Source of the DNA: Phymorhynchus buccinoides
Taxonomy: Eukaryota > Mollusca > Gastropoda > Neogastropoda > Raphitomidae
DNA length: 64,000 bases
Assembly: GCA_017654935.2 (NCBI GenBank)
Contig: CM065697.1
Coordinates: forward strand, 48,810,420-48,874,419
Direction: 5' to 3'
Each line of letters starts with the position of its first letter. Positions within the stretch are counted from its first letter, which is position 1. A program made the translations under genes and the position numbers. The notes beneath the pieces were generated by a model. The model did not search any database, had not been told where the DNA came from, and saw only the letters and a program-made list of their open reading frames with translations. Shown here piece after piece: positions 40,721 through 52,045 of this stretch.

Positions 40721-41000
40721 GATCTCCAAGAATTGCAGACGGCGTCACAAAGAACGATGGCGAACACGAGACCAGTCACCTTGAAAACAAAATGGACACT
40801 GAAAAAGATGGAGAGGATCGAGGAAGGCCTTCGGCATGGGGAGTCGACTTCCTTTGACAAACAAAGACGACTTTACAAGGAAATTGAGACCCGCGGTTTG
40901 CTACCGTTTTTAAAAGAAAAAGGATTGCTTCACTGCCTTGTGCTGCACGCAGTGGATAGGTACAAAGTTCACCAGTTGAACGTGACAGATATAAAAAAGC
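40721..41000 (+). CDS. Unrecognised coding exon, cut by assembly gap
   Basis: A good acceptor (TTTGTTCAAATTTCTAG) ends at 40720 and the frame is open from there to the gap. The first ATG is at 40757: MANTRPVTLKTKWTLKKMER, then IEEGLRHGESTSFDKQRRLY, KEIETRGLLPFLKEKGLL, HCLVLHAVDRYKVHQL. Composition is basic, with heptad-like helices and no low complexity, unlike surrounding chance frames. If the exon is internal, twelve more residues (DLQELQTASQRT) precede the methionine. I do not recognise the family. It is the only plus-strand candidate gene here. Confidence 0.6.
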
Positions 41001-41500
41001 NNNNNNNNNNNNNNNNNNNNNNNNNNNNNNNNNNNNNNNNNNNNNNNNNNNNNNNNNNNNNNNNNNNNNNNNNNNNNNNNNNNNNNNNNNNNNNNNNNNN
41101 NNNNNNNNNNNNNNNNNNNNNNNNNNNNNNNNNNNNNNNNNNNNNNNNNNNNNNNNNNNNNNNNNNNNNNNNNNNNNNNNNNNNNNNNNNNNNNNNNNNN
41201 NNNNNNNNNNNNNNNNNNNNNNNNNNNNNNNNNNNNNNNNNNNNNNNNNNNNNNNNNNNNNNNNNNNNNNNNNNNNNNNNNNNNNNNNNNNNNNNNNNNN
41301 NNNNNNNNNNNNNNNNNNNNNNNNNNNNNNNNNNNNNNNNNNNNNNNNNNNNNNNNNNNNNNNNNNNNNNNNNNNNNNNNNNNNNNNNNNNNNNNNNNNN
41401 NNNNNNNNNNNNNNNNNNNNNNNNNNNNNNNNNNNNNNNNNNNNNNNNNNNNNNNNNNNNNNNNNNNNNNNNNNNNNNNNNNNNNNNNNNNNNNNNNNNN
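41001..41500. other. Assembly gap (500 N)
   Basis: Exactly 500 N, the usual placeholder for a gap of unknown size. Sequence right of it may not be truly adjacent. Confidence 0.99.
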
Positions 41501-44200
41501 AAAACTTATGATTATTTTCATTAGTATAGTAGATTTAACTGCTTATCCTACTTTTTTTTCCGGAGTTGGCCAATCAAGGAATAAAATAATCCACCAAGCT
41601 TCACAGTGGACATTTTCAAAAACAAACAAAATGAGATTTTTAAAATGATTAATTACTCATGTTTTATTTTCCAAAATCACAGACAAAAACTTGCTTTTCC
41701 CTTGCCTTTCCAATTTGAAATCTGAATAATCATAACTTGCAATTTCATGAACCTTTGACCATAAATAATGCAGTTTGACAATCAAATGTAACTGTTAATA
41801 AGATACAGATCTGGAAAGCATCTTTGCACAAGACACAGGTCAGGAAAGCATCTTTGCACAAGACACAGGTCAGTCAAATTCATTTCTGATGCAATCAAAT
41901 AGTGAATACAGTGCATAATAATTTACTTGTGATGCAATTGATTTAAAAACACACACACACAAAAAACCCATAAACTTCATTGCGATGGAAAGGATGAAAA
42001 TTGATATATAAAGCAGCAAGATAAATCATTGGGCAAAAATCTTCAATTGAAAAATTATACGAAAATAAACTCCAAATGTGTGATCAAATGAAAAACAATT
42101 TAAACAATAGATTACATGTCATTGTGATGCAAACAAAAGAGCACAGTACATTTCATAGAGATAATTATGCCAGAGGAAACCTCAGAAATGATCGATTTTC
42201 TGATTATAACATTTAAAAGAGACCTCCTGTTAGTGTTAGACTCAATCTGAGAAAATGGTCTAGAGATATGTAACCGTATTCTACTGACTATAAGGCGATA
42301 CTTCTCTTTCCCAGACTGAGGACCCCTGCGCCTTATAATGCTACATCTCCCCATGGGGATACCGGGGGGTCTTCCATGCACAATAGTTCCCCCACCTTTT
42401 GTAAGTTCTGTGCTTGTATCTTCCTCTAATCTGTCACTCTCTTTGACTCTGCCTTTTCCCTTTGCTTACTCGTCCTCTGCTATCATTCTATCTTACTGGG
42501 TGCCATTCTCTTGCCTTTTTTTCTATGAATTCTTACAAAAGATTTTGGGACTTGCTGGGCTTATTTCTTAGGTAGGCGCATAACAGCAGCACAACGCATC
42601 TACGCTCATAATTGACAGGAAAACTGTCTGAGCGATAGAATAAAGAAGAAAAAGAAGAATTTGACTGATAATGTAGTAAGAAAACTATAAATAACAAAAT
42701 CTGAATTTTGTGTACGAATTTGGGGGGTGCGCATAATAATCAGGTGCGCGTTATAGTCCGTAAAATACCTTTCCCGTACTTGTCCAAACAAACAAAAAAC
42801 GTCATTCCAGGGCTATGACATCATCCTGACATCAAAGTTATGACATCATCAATGACATCACACACACCATGGGCAGGGAAGGGGTTCAAATGTCAGTGCA
42901 GAAGTCAAATGTGACCAAAGTAATCGCAACTAAATTGCAAAAGGTGAACCAATCTTAAGAATGTGATGGTGCATGGGGAAAACAGACACAAGTCGCTCAG
43001 AACGTTTTTCAGCAAAAGCCCAAAATAGTCAACAACCCCAAAATTATCAATTTTCTATTTAGGATATGATTATGTCTATTTTTATGCATTCGACCTGTAT
43101 CCACAACATGAAAGACAATTTTGATCGATTTGATTTGTTTATTATTGTCCTTTCGCCGATCGTAGATCGCCAAAACAGTGTGTTTTCGTTCGTGTATGTT
43201 TCTTTTGTTTTCTTCTTTTTTTTCTGTCTGTCCCAAGGATAATATTCCGAACCGCTTCACAGAATCGCGGGGTGTGATGGGTGACATTCAATTTGTGTGT
43301 GGTGGCATTTCACCATGAGAGGAAGGAATCCACACGAGACCTTGATTTTGTTATTATTATCAAATAAAATAGAGCTAAAAGAGGCACAAAATTTTGTCTT
43401 CTATGTCCGATTTCTGCAAATGATCTATCTAGAATGTCAAACTTCAAATAATTATGAAATAAAAAACTTACTCAATTCTGTGTTCTGTGTGTTGATTGGG
43501 AATCTGCTTCATCTTGTAAAACAAACAAGATCTCAAATTTACCAGAATGCCAAAATTCCAATACGTCTGGGTTTTTCCCATGCACTGTCACAAATGATGA
43601 AAGCTAAAGACCAAATTCCAACGCGAGGCAATCAAATGGCGAATACAGTGCATAGCAAAATATCATTGTGATAGATAAGTATGCCTGTGAAGTTTCATTG
43701 TGCTGAAAATGAAATATAACAATAGTAAGAGACTAAACATAACAGAATTTGAAAAAAAAAAATGGTGAAAACTAAAGACCAAATTTTGATATGATGAAAT
43801 TAAGTGATTAAGAAAAAAACTGCATAATACATTTCACTGTGATGTAAGTGAACATCCATTGTGCTGAAATCAAACAGGAAAACGGCAAGGGACTAAATTT
43901 CAAAATGTAACCAATTAATACCAAAACAAATGTTTACATCAAGATGAGAAACGAAGACAATTTCACTGAGATTAAATTAAAGCTCTTAAAATACACACCA
44001 ATCCAACCTGAAAAATGATGCAAAACAACCCAACAACAAAACAACCCAGACTGTACTCCATTGTGACGTGATGAACAGATGTGATGAAATGGTGGAAAAC
44101 AAACAAAATCATATAACAAATCGACAAAAAACAGAAACCACCTGTACACACAAACATGATCTAAATAAAACTTCAAGGTGAACATGATCAGTGAGAACTA
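41501..44200. other. AT-rich sequence right of the gap
   Basis: Diffuse, diverged repeats with recurring motifs such as CATTGTGATG, TTCACTGTGATG and GGGACTAAATTTC roughly every 80-100 bp. A short duplication GGAAAGCATCTTTGCACAAG lies at 41815-41878. No exon recognised. Confidence 0.45.
42269..42775. mobile_element. MITE family M split by family A repeat
   Basis: Left half has CTGACTATAAGGCGATACTT and right half GCGCGTTATAGTCCGTAAAAT. Between them (42348-42658) is a full plus-strand family A element with its GAA-type tail. Family A therefore inserted into the MITE. Confidence 0.75.
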
Positions 44201-44269
44201 CAAACTAAATTCCGGTGTGATGCAATCCAATGATGAAATATAAATCAAACACACAAATCAGAAATGCAG

Positions 44270-44420
44270 CTCCCTCGCAGACGGAGGGTGGCTGCGCATG
44301 TGGCGGGGTAATCAAAAAATAAACAGTCACACACTTCTCATCCCTTGTACCATAGTGTTTCAAGTGCTTCGGCTGTTGGGATGATCCCTGGAGTCTTTTA
44401 GCCAGGGTAAGCCAACAACA
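44270..44420 (-). repeat. Dispersed repeat family F, minus copy
   Basis: Reverse complement of 37950-38110 with TGTTGGGATGATCCCTGGAG and TGGTACA-type blocks; moderately diverged. Confidence 0.65.
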
Positions 44421-44871
44421 ACAACAGAAACGCAGCAGGATAACGTCGGTGAAATTCAAATTCTCAATTTTGGTAGTTTTGAGAACAATGAAACAAAAAT
44501 GTTTTAAAAGTTAACCGCGTTTACCACAATTGATTAACTAGGATGAATATGTTGTTGAAGACATTGCGAGTTAGTCCTACATTTTGTCCCCAAAATTACT
44601 TCTTTTTTTTATACTTGAAAAGAAGATACAAGGTTTTTTGTCCTTAATTAACTAGATCTGAATTTGGGACTTAGTTTTTCTTCTATTTACACAACCTCAT
44701 TTTAACCCAGATCGAAAGTCGTTAGAGATACGAGCTTTTGGTGGAAGGTGGCAGGGGAAAATTAGAGAGCTGACTATGTATCCAACTCAAATTCAAAAAT
44801 CGAGATAAAAGGTTTTTGAATTTCACAGACGATATGTGGAATGTTTTTGTCAGCAGTCACACACACGCATC

Positions 44872-44990
44872 AGATCTATATGATGGTGAACTTGTCAGTC
44901 AGATCTATATGATGGTGAACTTGTTAGTTAGATCTATATGATGGTGAACTTGTTAGTTAGATCTATATGATGGTGAACTTGTCAGTTAAC
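44872..44990. repeat. 31-bp tandem repeat, 4 copies
   Basis: Units contain AGATCTATATGATGGTGAAC followed by TTGT(C/T)AGTT. Confidence 0.93.
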
Positions 44991-45004
44991 CTTGTATCAC
45001 TGTG

Positions 45005-45306
45005 CTTGTCTCCCCCCGGGGGTTCTTTCGTACAAATAGTTCCCCCACCTTCTGGAAGTTCTGTGCTTGTAACTTCCTCTAATCTGTCACTCTCTTTGAC
45101 TCTGCCTTTTCCCTTTGTTTACTGTCATCTGCTATCTTTCTATTTCACTGCGGCCATTCTCCTGCCTTTTTCTATAAATTCTTACAAAGATTTTTTCAGC
45201 CGAAGTCGGACATGCTGGGCCTATTTCTTAGTTAGGTGCATAACGGCAGCATGACGCATCTACGCTCATGTGACAGGAAACTGTCTGAGCGAACAAAGAA
45301 GAAGAA
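45005..45306 (+). mobile_element. Dispersed repeat family A, plus copy
   Basis: GGGGGTTCTTTCGTACAAAT head, ACTTCCTCTAATCTGTCACT body and GAAGAAGAAG tail; nearly full length. Confidence 0.78.
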
Positions 45307-45336
45307 GTTGGTTCTATTTTCATCCTTGGCTCAATC

Positions 45337-45992
45337 CAGAGCTGATTCTAGGATTTTGAAAAAGTGGGGGCGTTCCCCCCCTAAGAATTAAAAAAAGGGG
45401 GGCATGTCCAATGGATACGAGGGGAAGGGGGGGGGGGGGAGGCGGCCGATTCAATCTTCGCTAGCCATGGCCACTTCTTCAGCCACTCGTCTTGGAACCG
45501 GTGTTCCCTCGCACTAGTGCCGTTATCTTCGGGCTGCTTCTCCGAGACTGTTGATGCAGTAGCTGTTTCTGCAACATCTTCTGCACACTCGTTTGGCAGA
45601 GGGTTTCTTTTTCTTACTTTGCTGCCACAAAAATCAAAGTCGAAGAGCGTCGTTGTCCGTTTCATCTTGAGAAAAAAAAATCAACATGGCGGGTAGGACT
45701 CTCGCAAAAAACTTCTTGTTCGTAAAACGAGATGAACGCGATTGGTTAATTTACACTAACATTGTAAAAGGAACCAAAGAAACGTTGATAAATCATTCAT
45801 TCCTGCTCGATGCTTACGGTTTGTGCAGACGACGGATTTAGCAAACGACGAAGGAATTCCCGCAGCGATCGGCAAAAAGCGTGGGCAGTTCTGCAAATAT
45901 GCGGGCGTCGCTTAGACCCGATTATTGCTGGAAGGAACAGATTTTCGGGGGGATTGTACCAATCAGAATCCTGCGCCCTAGAATCAGCTCTG
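45337..45992. mobile_element. hAT-like non-autonomous element, copy 2
   Basis: Same inverted ends as 28448-29101 (CAGAGCTGATTCTAGG / CCTAGAATCAGCTCTG), flanked on both sides by TCAATC (6 bp). About 650 bp; strong similarity to copy 1 throughout. Confidence 0.82.
45381..45665 (-). pseudogene. hAT-type transposase N-terminal remnant, copy 2
   Basis: Open for 94 codons: [40 protein letters not shown], then [18 protein letters not shown]. The frame runs from a start codon to beyond the WLKKWPWL motif and is better preserved than copy 1. No zinc finger or DDE residues remain in the element. Confidence 0.6.
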
Positions 45993-46309
45993 TCAATCTA
46001 AGGCCTCCAAGACACCAACCTAGATCGCCTTGACCAACACTTTACCAAATAAGGAAGAACGTGTCTAACCATTTAAGAACGGACTGGATTAACCTTTAAC
46101 CTTCTTCTAAGATTATCAATAACTGAAATTAATTACTAAAACCATTTTAGTTATCAAACTCGGTATCCTATAAAAACACGTTTTACGGTGTGTTTTTTAC
46201 TTTAATTTGGGTGCTTGTGTAAAGGAGTATAAATGAGTTGCATTAGAACAGTAGTGGAAATGTGCAGTGGTAAGTTAAATCACATTTTAAGACAGCTGAT
46301 ATTTTGATA

Positions 46310-46470
46310 TATACTGTATTTTTCGGACTAGAAGGCGCACCCTCCAAATTTGACAAAATTTAAGATTATGTTATTATATTTTCTTACTATTTTTATTAGT
46401 CATATTATAAGGCGCAGGGGTTTCAGTCTGGGGGAAAAGTATCACCTTATAGTACAAAAAATACAGTAAA
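46310..46470. mobile_element. MITE family M, plus-like copy
   Basis: TACTGTATTTTTCGGACTAG, AAGGCGCACCCTCC on the left; ACCTTATAGTAC and AAAAAATACAGTA on the right. About 160 bp. Confidence 0.75.
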
Positions 46471-46574
46471 ATGTGTTTAAATGCCATCATAAGGGTTGAA
46501 CCGAGACAAATTATAATTTTTGGTGGTACCCACTTTGGGCTTAGCTTCCTTCCAATATATACAATTACGACCTT

Positions 46575-46935
46575 GGCAGGCGTCGTGGCCGGTTGAGTAG
46601 TCAACACTCGTAATCCAACGGGTTTGCGAGTGCGCTGGTTTCGAACCCGGCTGGTCACAGTGTTGCATCCTTGGGAAAGATACTTTACTCCTATTTCCTG
46701 GTCCTTCGGATGAGACCTAAAACAAAGGTCCTGTGTGCGAACGCACGCACAAGATCTTGCGCGCACGTTAAAGCCCATTCCACTATTCGGTACGAGTAGG
46801 CCGTGTGTGCCGGTGGAATGGATGACACAAACTCACATAGCATGCATCCTGTGCGCCAATAGCAGTCTAAACGAAGACTTTTGGATGTGGGGCAGGATAA
46901 ACATCCCCAATCGGAAGAAGAAGGAAGAAGAAAAA
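46575..46935 (+). mobile_element. tRNA-derived SINE, family S2 (fullest copy)
   Basis: Head GGCGTCGTGGCCGGTTGAG with B-box-like GGTTTCGAACCCGGC, then CCTTCGGATGAGACC, GTCCTGTGTGCGAACGCA, TTCGGTACGAGTAGGCCGTG and a (GAAGAA)n tail. Body blocks match 5838-6065. Confidence 0.83.
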
Positions 46936-47059
46936 GGACCCTTTGATTTGCTAGAACAGAATTACAGCTATTAAAAAACCCACTAACAACAAAATACAGC
47001 CATTCCAAAAACACAGCATTACATTAACTCAATACCAACCTTTTACCTCTTCAGTTGAT

Positions 47060-47234
47060 TACAGTGGAACCTCCCTTATAAGTCCTCCCATTATATGACT
47101 CCCTCCCATATAAGACCTACTTCTCTGAGACTGTCCTTCTTTGTAAGTATTAACATTACCTCCCTTATAAGACCTCTCCCTTATACCTCATTTTGGATGA
47201 TTTTTTAAGGTCTTATAAGGGAGGTTTCACTGTA
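47060..47234. mobile_element. TA-flanked MITE, family P
   Basis: TACAGTGGAACCTCCCTTAT and inverted ATAAGGGAGGTTTCACTGTA. Internal repeats of CCTCCCTTATAAGACCT. About 175 bp; relatives at 53798, 54160 and 55389. Confidence 0.83.
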
Positions 47235-47360
47235 TTAATAAATGAAACAAAACCAAAAATATTTACACATGGAGTCCTCACTTTGGTTGAAACAAAGCAA
47301 CTGAAATGAAATGGCACCATGTGAATGGCACAAAAGGGTTAATGGCAAGGCTGTGTTAAT

Positions 47361-47606
47361 TTAACCCTTTCACCACCAAAGTCACATTTTAGCACCACAA
47401 TGATTTAACTTCTATGTCACTAAAAGGCATCAAATTGGGGTCTATTATCCAAAGACCCTATTGTCTTAGTTTTGGGAAGTAAGGATAGACCTTATTTTAT
47501 ATATGTCACAGAAGAATCCCCAATACTGCAGATGGATTTTGTTCTCTACCCAGGTAAATTTAATGGAAATGTTTGGCTGAAATACGACTGGCGGTGAAAG
47601 GGTTAA
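47361..47606 (+). mobile_element. TTAA-type MITE, family T1
   Basis: TTAACCCTTTCACCACCAAA to TGGCGGTGAAAGGGTTAA (offset within 47361-47606); 246 bp including both TTAA. Four copies in the window. Confidence 0.85.
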
Positions 47607-47936
47607 GTATTTAATCATACACAAATTCAATTAAACGCTGATTTGCATTTACCTCTTTACATTTACGTCAAAGCGAAGAAGCATTTCTCAAAGAAAGTTT
47701 CAGTTTTGATGGAATGCAACATGATGGTTTTGGAATTACATAACACTACATAACTTTGAAGGCACAAAACAACTGTCCCTGAAGAAAAGTTTTTTATACC
47801 TCTACAAAAAAACACAACCTAGAGAGACAAGAATCAGAGAAAAAGACTGACTGACTGTCCTTCAATTCAGAATCTAAATCATCCGAAGCATTTCAGCTGA
47901 AATAACACAAAGCATGTCTATGTCAGTCAAGTCATA

Positions 47937-47942
47937 TTTATT
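47937..47942 (-). promoter_or_regulatory. Candidate nucleobindin polyadenylation signal
   Basis: AATAAA on the minus strand about 330 bp after the nucleobindin stop codon. It is a plausible end for the 3' untranslated region, but no transcript evidence is available. Confidence 0.4.
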
Positions 47943-48268
47943 GCAGAACGTAACTTCAAAGCAAGTGTCAGGCAGTGGTGTGCATTATATTGCAACAAAA
48001 TCACCCAGTTGTGAGTACGCAGGCAGACTATCCTAGGTTGTTTGGTTGTTTTTTTAAAGAAAGAAAAGAAAAAGAAAAAACTGTTCCTTAATACAACTCC
48101 CCCCCCCCCCCCCCCAAAAAAAAAAAAAATCATAACAAAACTTTTTCGGATTCGTCCGGGTTTGATGAGATCCGTTTAATATTGCTACCAACAAAGCCAG
48201 TATGTGATTGATTTCATTCGATCGATTTTGATGCTAAAAAATAAAGCTATTAAGGCGACGGAGGTGCT

Positions 48269-48337
48269 TCACTGTGAGGCAGGAGGCTGGCTGTCTGGCT
48301 GTGGTGCGTGGTCTTCACCCTCTTTCTCCCCTTCAAC
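48269..48337 (-). CDS. Nucleobindin last exon (stop codon)
   Basis: Twenty-two codons plus TGA: VEGEKEGEDHAPQPDSQPPA then SQ. Acceptor TTTTCAG|GTT with phase 0 following the previous donor. Assigned by phase and Pro/Gln composition rather than conserved motif. Confidence 0.72.
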   Translation of the reverse strand, partial: VEGEKEGEDHAPQPDSQPPASQ

Positions 48338-50508
48338 CTGAAAACCAGAGGGAAAGTACAAAATCAAAAGTTATCCTTACCTTCACGCTGATATGGCAGG
48401 GAGGTAATAAAATCTATCTTAGACCATCCAATTTGGTTTAGCGGAAAAAACCCCCGGGTGGGGGGTCTTTTGTATAAATAGTTCCCCCACCTTCTGGAAG
48501 TTCTGTGCTTGTAACTTCCTCTAATCTGCCACTCTCTTTGACTCCTGCCTTTTTCCTTTGCTTTCTGTCATCTACTATCTTTCTGACTTATTGGCCCATT
48601 TTCCAGCCTCCTTTAAAAAAAATCTTCCATATAATTTTTCTCCTTTGAGCTCCTCCGAAATCAGAATGTGTCGGCTGTATGCAGCAGGGAGACCAGTGAA
48701 AACTGAAAATCGGACACATATGTACCTTACCCATTATGGCCATATGGCCTGGGAATGCAGAAGAAGAACAGCAAGTCTTTTGTCTCTCTCGCTCATCTTA
48801 AAAAAACTAGGAGATTGCTTGTATGACTTGCCATCCTGCTTTGGACTTAAAAACACAAAGTACCATGTTCTACAAACTAAAAGATGGTTGCTTTTTCCAA
48901 GACTGATGAGACACCTGCTCCTAAGTCTGATAAGACTGATCATATAGCAAAAAAGTATCATAAAGAAAAATATCAGAATTATGAGTAAAATAAGGCAACG
49001 TCAGGGCGCAACATCTGCGCCCGAGGCAGGAGGACAGTTAACCTTCCTACGATGCTGGCTGACGTAAAGCAACGTCAGGGCGCAACATCTGCGCCCGAGG
49101 CAGGAGGACAGTTAACCTTCCTACGATGCTGGCTGACGTAAAGCAACGTCAGGGCGCAACATCTGCGCCCGAGGCAGGAGGACAGTGAACCTTCCTACGA
49201 CGCCGGCTGACGTAAAGCAACGTCAGGGCGCAACATCTGCGCCCGAGGCAGGAGGACAGTTAACCTTCCTACGATGCTGGCTGACGTAAAGCAACGTCAG
49301 GGCGCAACATCTGCGCCCGAGGCAGGAGGACAGTTAACCTTCCTACGATGCTGGCTGACGTAAAGCAACGTCAGGGCGCAACATCTGCGCCCGAGGCAGT
49401 AGGACAGTTAACCTGGCTCCAGACACTCCTAGTCTTACCTGCTGCGGAGGCTGGTGAACCTCCTGGGCACCCTCCTGTCCTTGAGGGGCTGCCGGGGGCA
49501 TCTCCTGCTGGGCGGCCGAGTCCTGACCCTCCTCCACTGGAGGTCTCCCCGCCTCCTGGGCACCTCCCTCTCCTTGAGGGGCTGCCGGGGGCATCTCCTG
49601 CTGGGCCTTCTGTTACATCAAATCGTCCTAGTTATGGACTCACTGACCGTATCAAACCTTCACTACCGTATTTTATGGACTATAAGGCAGCCCTGAAAGT
49701 GGCGAGTGGAAAAGTTTTTTGGCGAGTTTATAATTCACTTCACCCGCCAAATGCGAGTGGGCAAAAAATTTTGTTCTTTCTCGCGCTAGATTCCTTTCCC
49801 AATCCATGTTTTTCCACACACTGGAAATACGATACGCAATTTGCGTGCTCACCAGTGTGCATGTTCAAAATGAAACGTTCTTCGGCTTCAACTTCAAGTT
49901 CAAAGGCATCGCAGCCATCACCCAAAAAGGGTAAGAGTGAAACACAAACTTTTCAATCAAAATGGAAGAAAGAATGTTCATGGTTTTGGTTTGGCTGGTA
50001 AAACTTTTGGTTTGGCTGGTAAAAGAAATAAGTTACTAGCCAAAGGCTGGTGGACAACATTTTCCACGTTCAGGACTGTAAGGCGATACTTTGTTCCTAG
50101 ACTGACACCCCTGCGCATTATATTGTGGCTGATAATATAGTAAGAAACTATAATAACAAAATCTGAAGTTTGTGTAAAATGTGGGGGTGCGCCTTATAAT
50201 CAGGTGCGCCTTGTAGTCCGTAAGATACGGTACCTCTTCTAGCGCCACGTATTTTGGTTTATTACATAATTGGTTGTCCGTTGCATCTTTACGGACAAGA
50301 GGGGAGTAGCTATTTTTTTCCTAGAGGGCATGCATCGCTTTAACGGGAAATAACTGAAATAAGCTCTACAAATAGACAAACACATGGCAGGGTACTTGGC
50401 AGTGAATGTCTTTGCATTTGATGGGAGTGTAGAGTTATGTACTACTAGAAGAGTTTAAACAGGGCTGCCACTAGGTAACAGACAGATTATGAGACTGTGT
50501 GTGTGTTT

Positions 50509-50602
<94 letters not shown>

Positions 50603-50759
50603 CAGACACTTTATTTTACAAGGATAAGAATTTAGGCTGGGCCTAGTCTTCCATTCTGTCCTTGGTTCTAATCATGCAATACATAACTAATACTGTAAAT
50701 GAACATTGAGACACAGGAACATCGCCAACAGAAACAACAACGATTAACAGTAATATAGC

Positions 50760-50791
<32 letters not shown>

Positions 50792-51423
50792 TGTGTTGGG
50801 GTGTGCAAGAGTGTGTGTGTAAAGTATGTGTGTAATGTGTTACTGTGTACATGTATGTGTATGTGTGAGAACAACAACAACAAACAGCTAGAGCAGGAGT
50901 TGAGATAATAACAAATAAGAAGAAAACCATGAAATCCTGAGTAATGCACAAGTTTGAACAACGGCACACGCATACACGTGAGTCCCATCGTTCAATAGAC
51001 GATTTTCGGAGAAAAAAAACTAGGGGAGAGCACTTCGTGAAAATTAGAGTTGCTTACCTCCATTACTCGGTCAAATACCATAGCAACAATGGCGTCGAAG
51101 CTTGAAACCGCAGGATACGAGTCAGCGACTTGCAAACTTTTTTTTTTTAATTAGGGGTGGCCAGTGGCCACAAACTGATAAAACTTGCAAAATGCGACGT
51201 CAAAATATAAATGACATACATATTTTTAATGACGCACGGTGTTCTAAGTGCTGCATGTCTGCTCAAACACACGAGTCGATAGGCTACGAGAGCTGATGGT
51301 ACAGTGACTTCCCCTGTTTGACCGATTGATTTAGGCAAGATCACTCCCACACACCATGAAATTACTCCCCTTAATTATTTCCGAACAATTCCTATTCCTC
51401 ACCTGTTCTGGAGACAACTGTTC

Positions 51424-51456
<33 letters not shown>

Positions 51457-51971
51457 TTGTTCCTGTTGTTCTACCCTAATCGGTCCTTCGGGCTGGAAGT
51501 GCAGATTATTGCTGTCCACTGGAGGCTGTAAAACACAGACACACCATCAATTTTTTAAAAATAGGGAAAATCCAAAGGAAAAATGGGGAAAATCCAAAGG
51601 AAAAATCCAAAGGAAAATGGGGGAAATCCAAAGAAAAAATGGGGAAAATCCAAAGGAAAAATAGGGAAAATCCAAAGGAAAAATAGGGAGGGTGTCAGGA
51701 GTTGACAAATGTTAAATTGAAGAAGGGATGGGAATAGAATATGGATGGGTTTTCATGCATGTTTTCCCCCCTCTCTTTGCTACAACAACAACAACAACAA
51801 CGTACAGTATTTACACAGCGCTGAATCTTCACAGAAATCAAATCGAAGCGCGCGCACACATCAAAATTTGTAGCGCATTCAAACAAAAACGCTATACATA
51901 GATGAACAGAAAAAGAACACATATATATACATTTTACATAAATATTAACAGACAGAAATAGATCTAAAAGC

Positions 51972-52045
<74 letters not shown>

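Noticed and set aside
48558..48947. 129-codon plus-strand frame
   Set aside because: Begins inside a family A repeat and shows no conserved motif.
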